Shown: positions 21,682-21,984 of the stretch, piece after piece
How the letters are laid out: every line of letters begins with the position of its first letter
How positions within the stretch are numbered: the stretch's first letter is position 1
Source of the DNA: DASXTB01 sp036505615
Lineage (GTDB): Bacteria; Acidobacteriota; UBA6911; JACQSX01
Direction: 5' to 3'
Assembly (NCBI GenBank): GCA_036505615.1
Contig: DASXTB010000075.1
Coordinates: 1 to 21,984, forward strand
Length of the DNA: 21,984 bases
The notes under the pieces: generated by a model
Told to the model about the DNA's origin: nothing
Database searches by the model: none
The model's input: the letters and a program-made list of their open reading frames with translations, nothing else
Translations under genes and position numbers: made by a program

Positions 21682-21984
21682 TCTTTACTCCGCCTTTAAG
21701 TTTTCGTGGGGTGTTGGGTGTTGGGTGTTGGGTTGCGAGTTTGAATTTCCATGTTTCAATTTTCAACACCTGGGGCTTTTCGTATCTGCTCGGTACTCTC
21801 AACTTACCAGTTATTTCTTCACTTGAATCACTTCACCGCTAAAACCCAAAAACTAAGATCGAGACCCAAAACCCCGAATCCTGATTTGCGACTCAAGATC
21901 CAAGACCCAGAACGTAATGCCCAACACTTAGCTGCGACAGTCAAGACCCAGAACCTAACACCCAACACCTAGTTTCCATACTCC
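21682..21984. repeat. Upstream region of eno: TGTTGGG and CAAGACCCAGAAC repeats
   Basis: Three perfect TGTTGGG units (21712-21732) face an inverted CCTAACACCCAACACC (21954-21969). Between them a 30-bp direct repeat, CAAGACCCAGAAC plus a CCCAACAC word, occurs at 21901-21930 and 21942-21971 with a few differences. More degenerate GACCCA words occur from about 21860. The eno promoter must lie in or beyond this; I cannot identify it. The window ends before any upstream gene is visible. Confidence 0.75.

Overview
The window looks like chromosomal DNA from a free-living Gram-negative-type bacterium, most likely an Acidobacteriota member. This is inferred from the mix of housekeeping genes, the dTDP-rhamnose genes, secreted TPR proteins, an N-terminally extended Hfq-like protein, and intergenic regions crowded with short dispersed repeats; no rRNA gene is present to confirm it. 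I see no tRNA, rRNA, CRISPR array, prophage or intact insertion sequence.

Layout. 1-1610: the 3' end of a REP-associated tyrosine transposase (RAYT)-like gene, a gene-poor stretch with a 29-bp tandem repeat, and a small predicted lipoprotein on the minus strand. 1826-3453: tmk and holB, overlapping by one base, followed by a pair of inverted GTAG-headed hairpins (REP/BIME-like). 3652-6268: a secreted TPR-like protein, hfq, a convergent Fic-fold protein whose catalytic motif is destroyed, a repeat-rich gap and a multi-pass membrane protein. 6395-11021 (minus): a compact run rfbA-rfbB-rfbD-smpB-pepA, giving dTDP-rhamnose precursors together with the trans-translation factor SmpB and leucyl aminopeptidase; rmlC is absent. 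11346-12611 (plus): threonine synthase behind a potentially structured leader. 12718-15826 (minus): three glycosyltransferases (GT2, GT2, GT4), a plausible consumer of the sugar nucleotides made next door. 16145-17979: a small charged secreted protein and a large secreted TPR protein. 18667-21681 (minus): enolase and phosphoglycerate mutase, consecutive glycolytic steps.

The protein-coding content is mostly ordinary. The less ordinary signal is between genes. Most larger intergenic spaces carry a pair of inverted, low-complexity or palindromic repeats, and several families can be told apart: GTAG-headed hairpins, an AATGAAGAATTAAG family, a GAGCCGCG family, and GGTC, TGTTGGG, GTCATT and ACACGGGGA word families. 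In three genes (eno, the GT4 gene and one GT2 gene) repeat sequence appears to encode the last codons and the stop. With a RAYT-like gene at the left edge, the GTAG family is a candidate RAYT/REP system. Other points of interest are the Fic pseudoenzyme overlapping hfq tail to tail, the Hfq-like protein without a canonical YKH motif, and the thrC leader.
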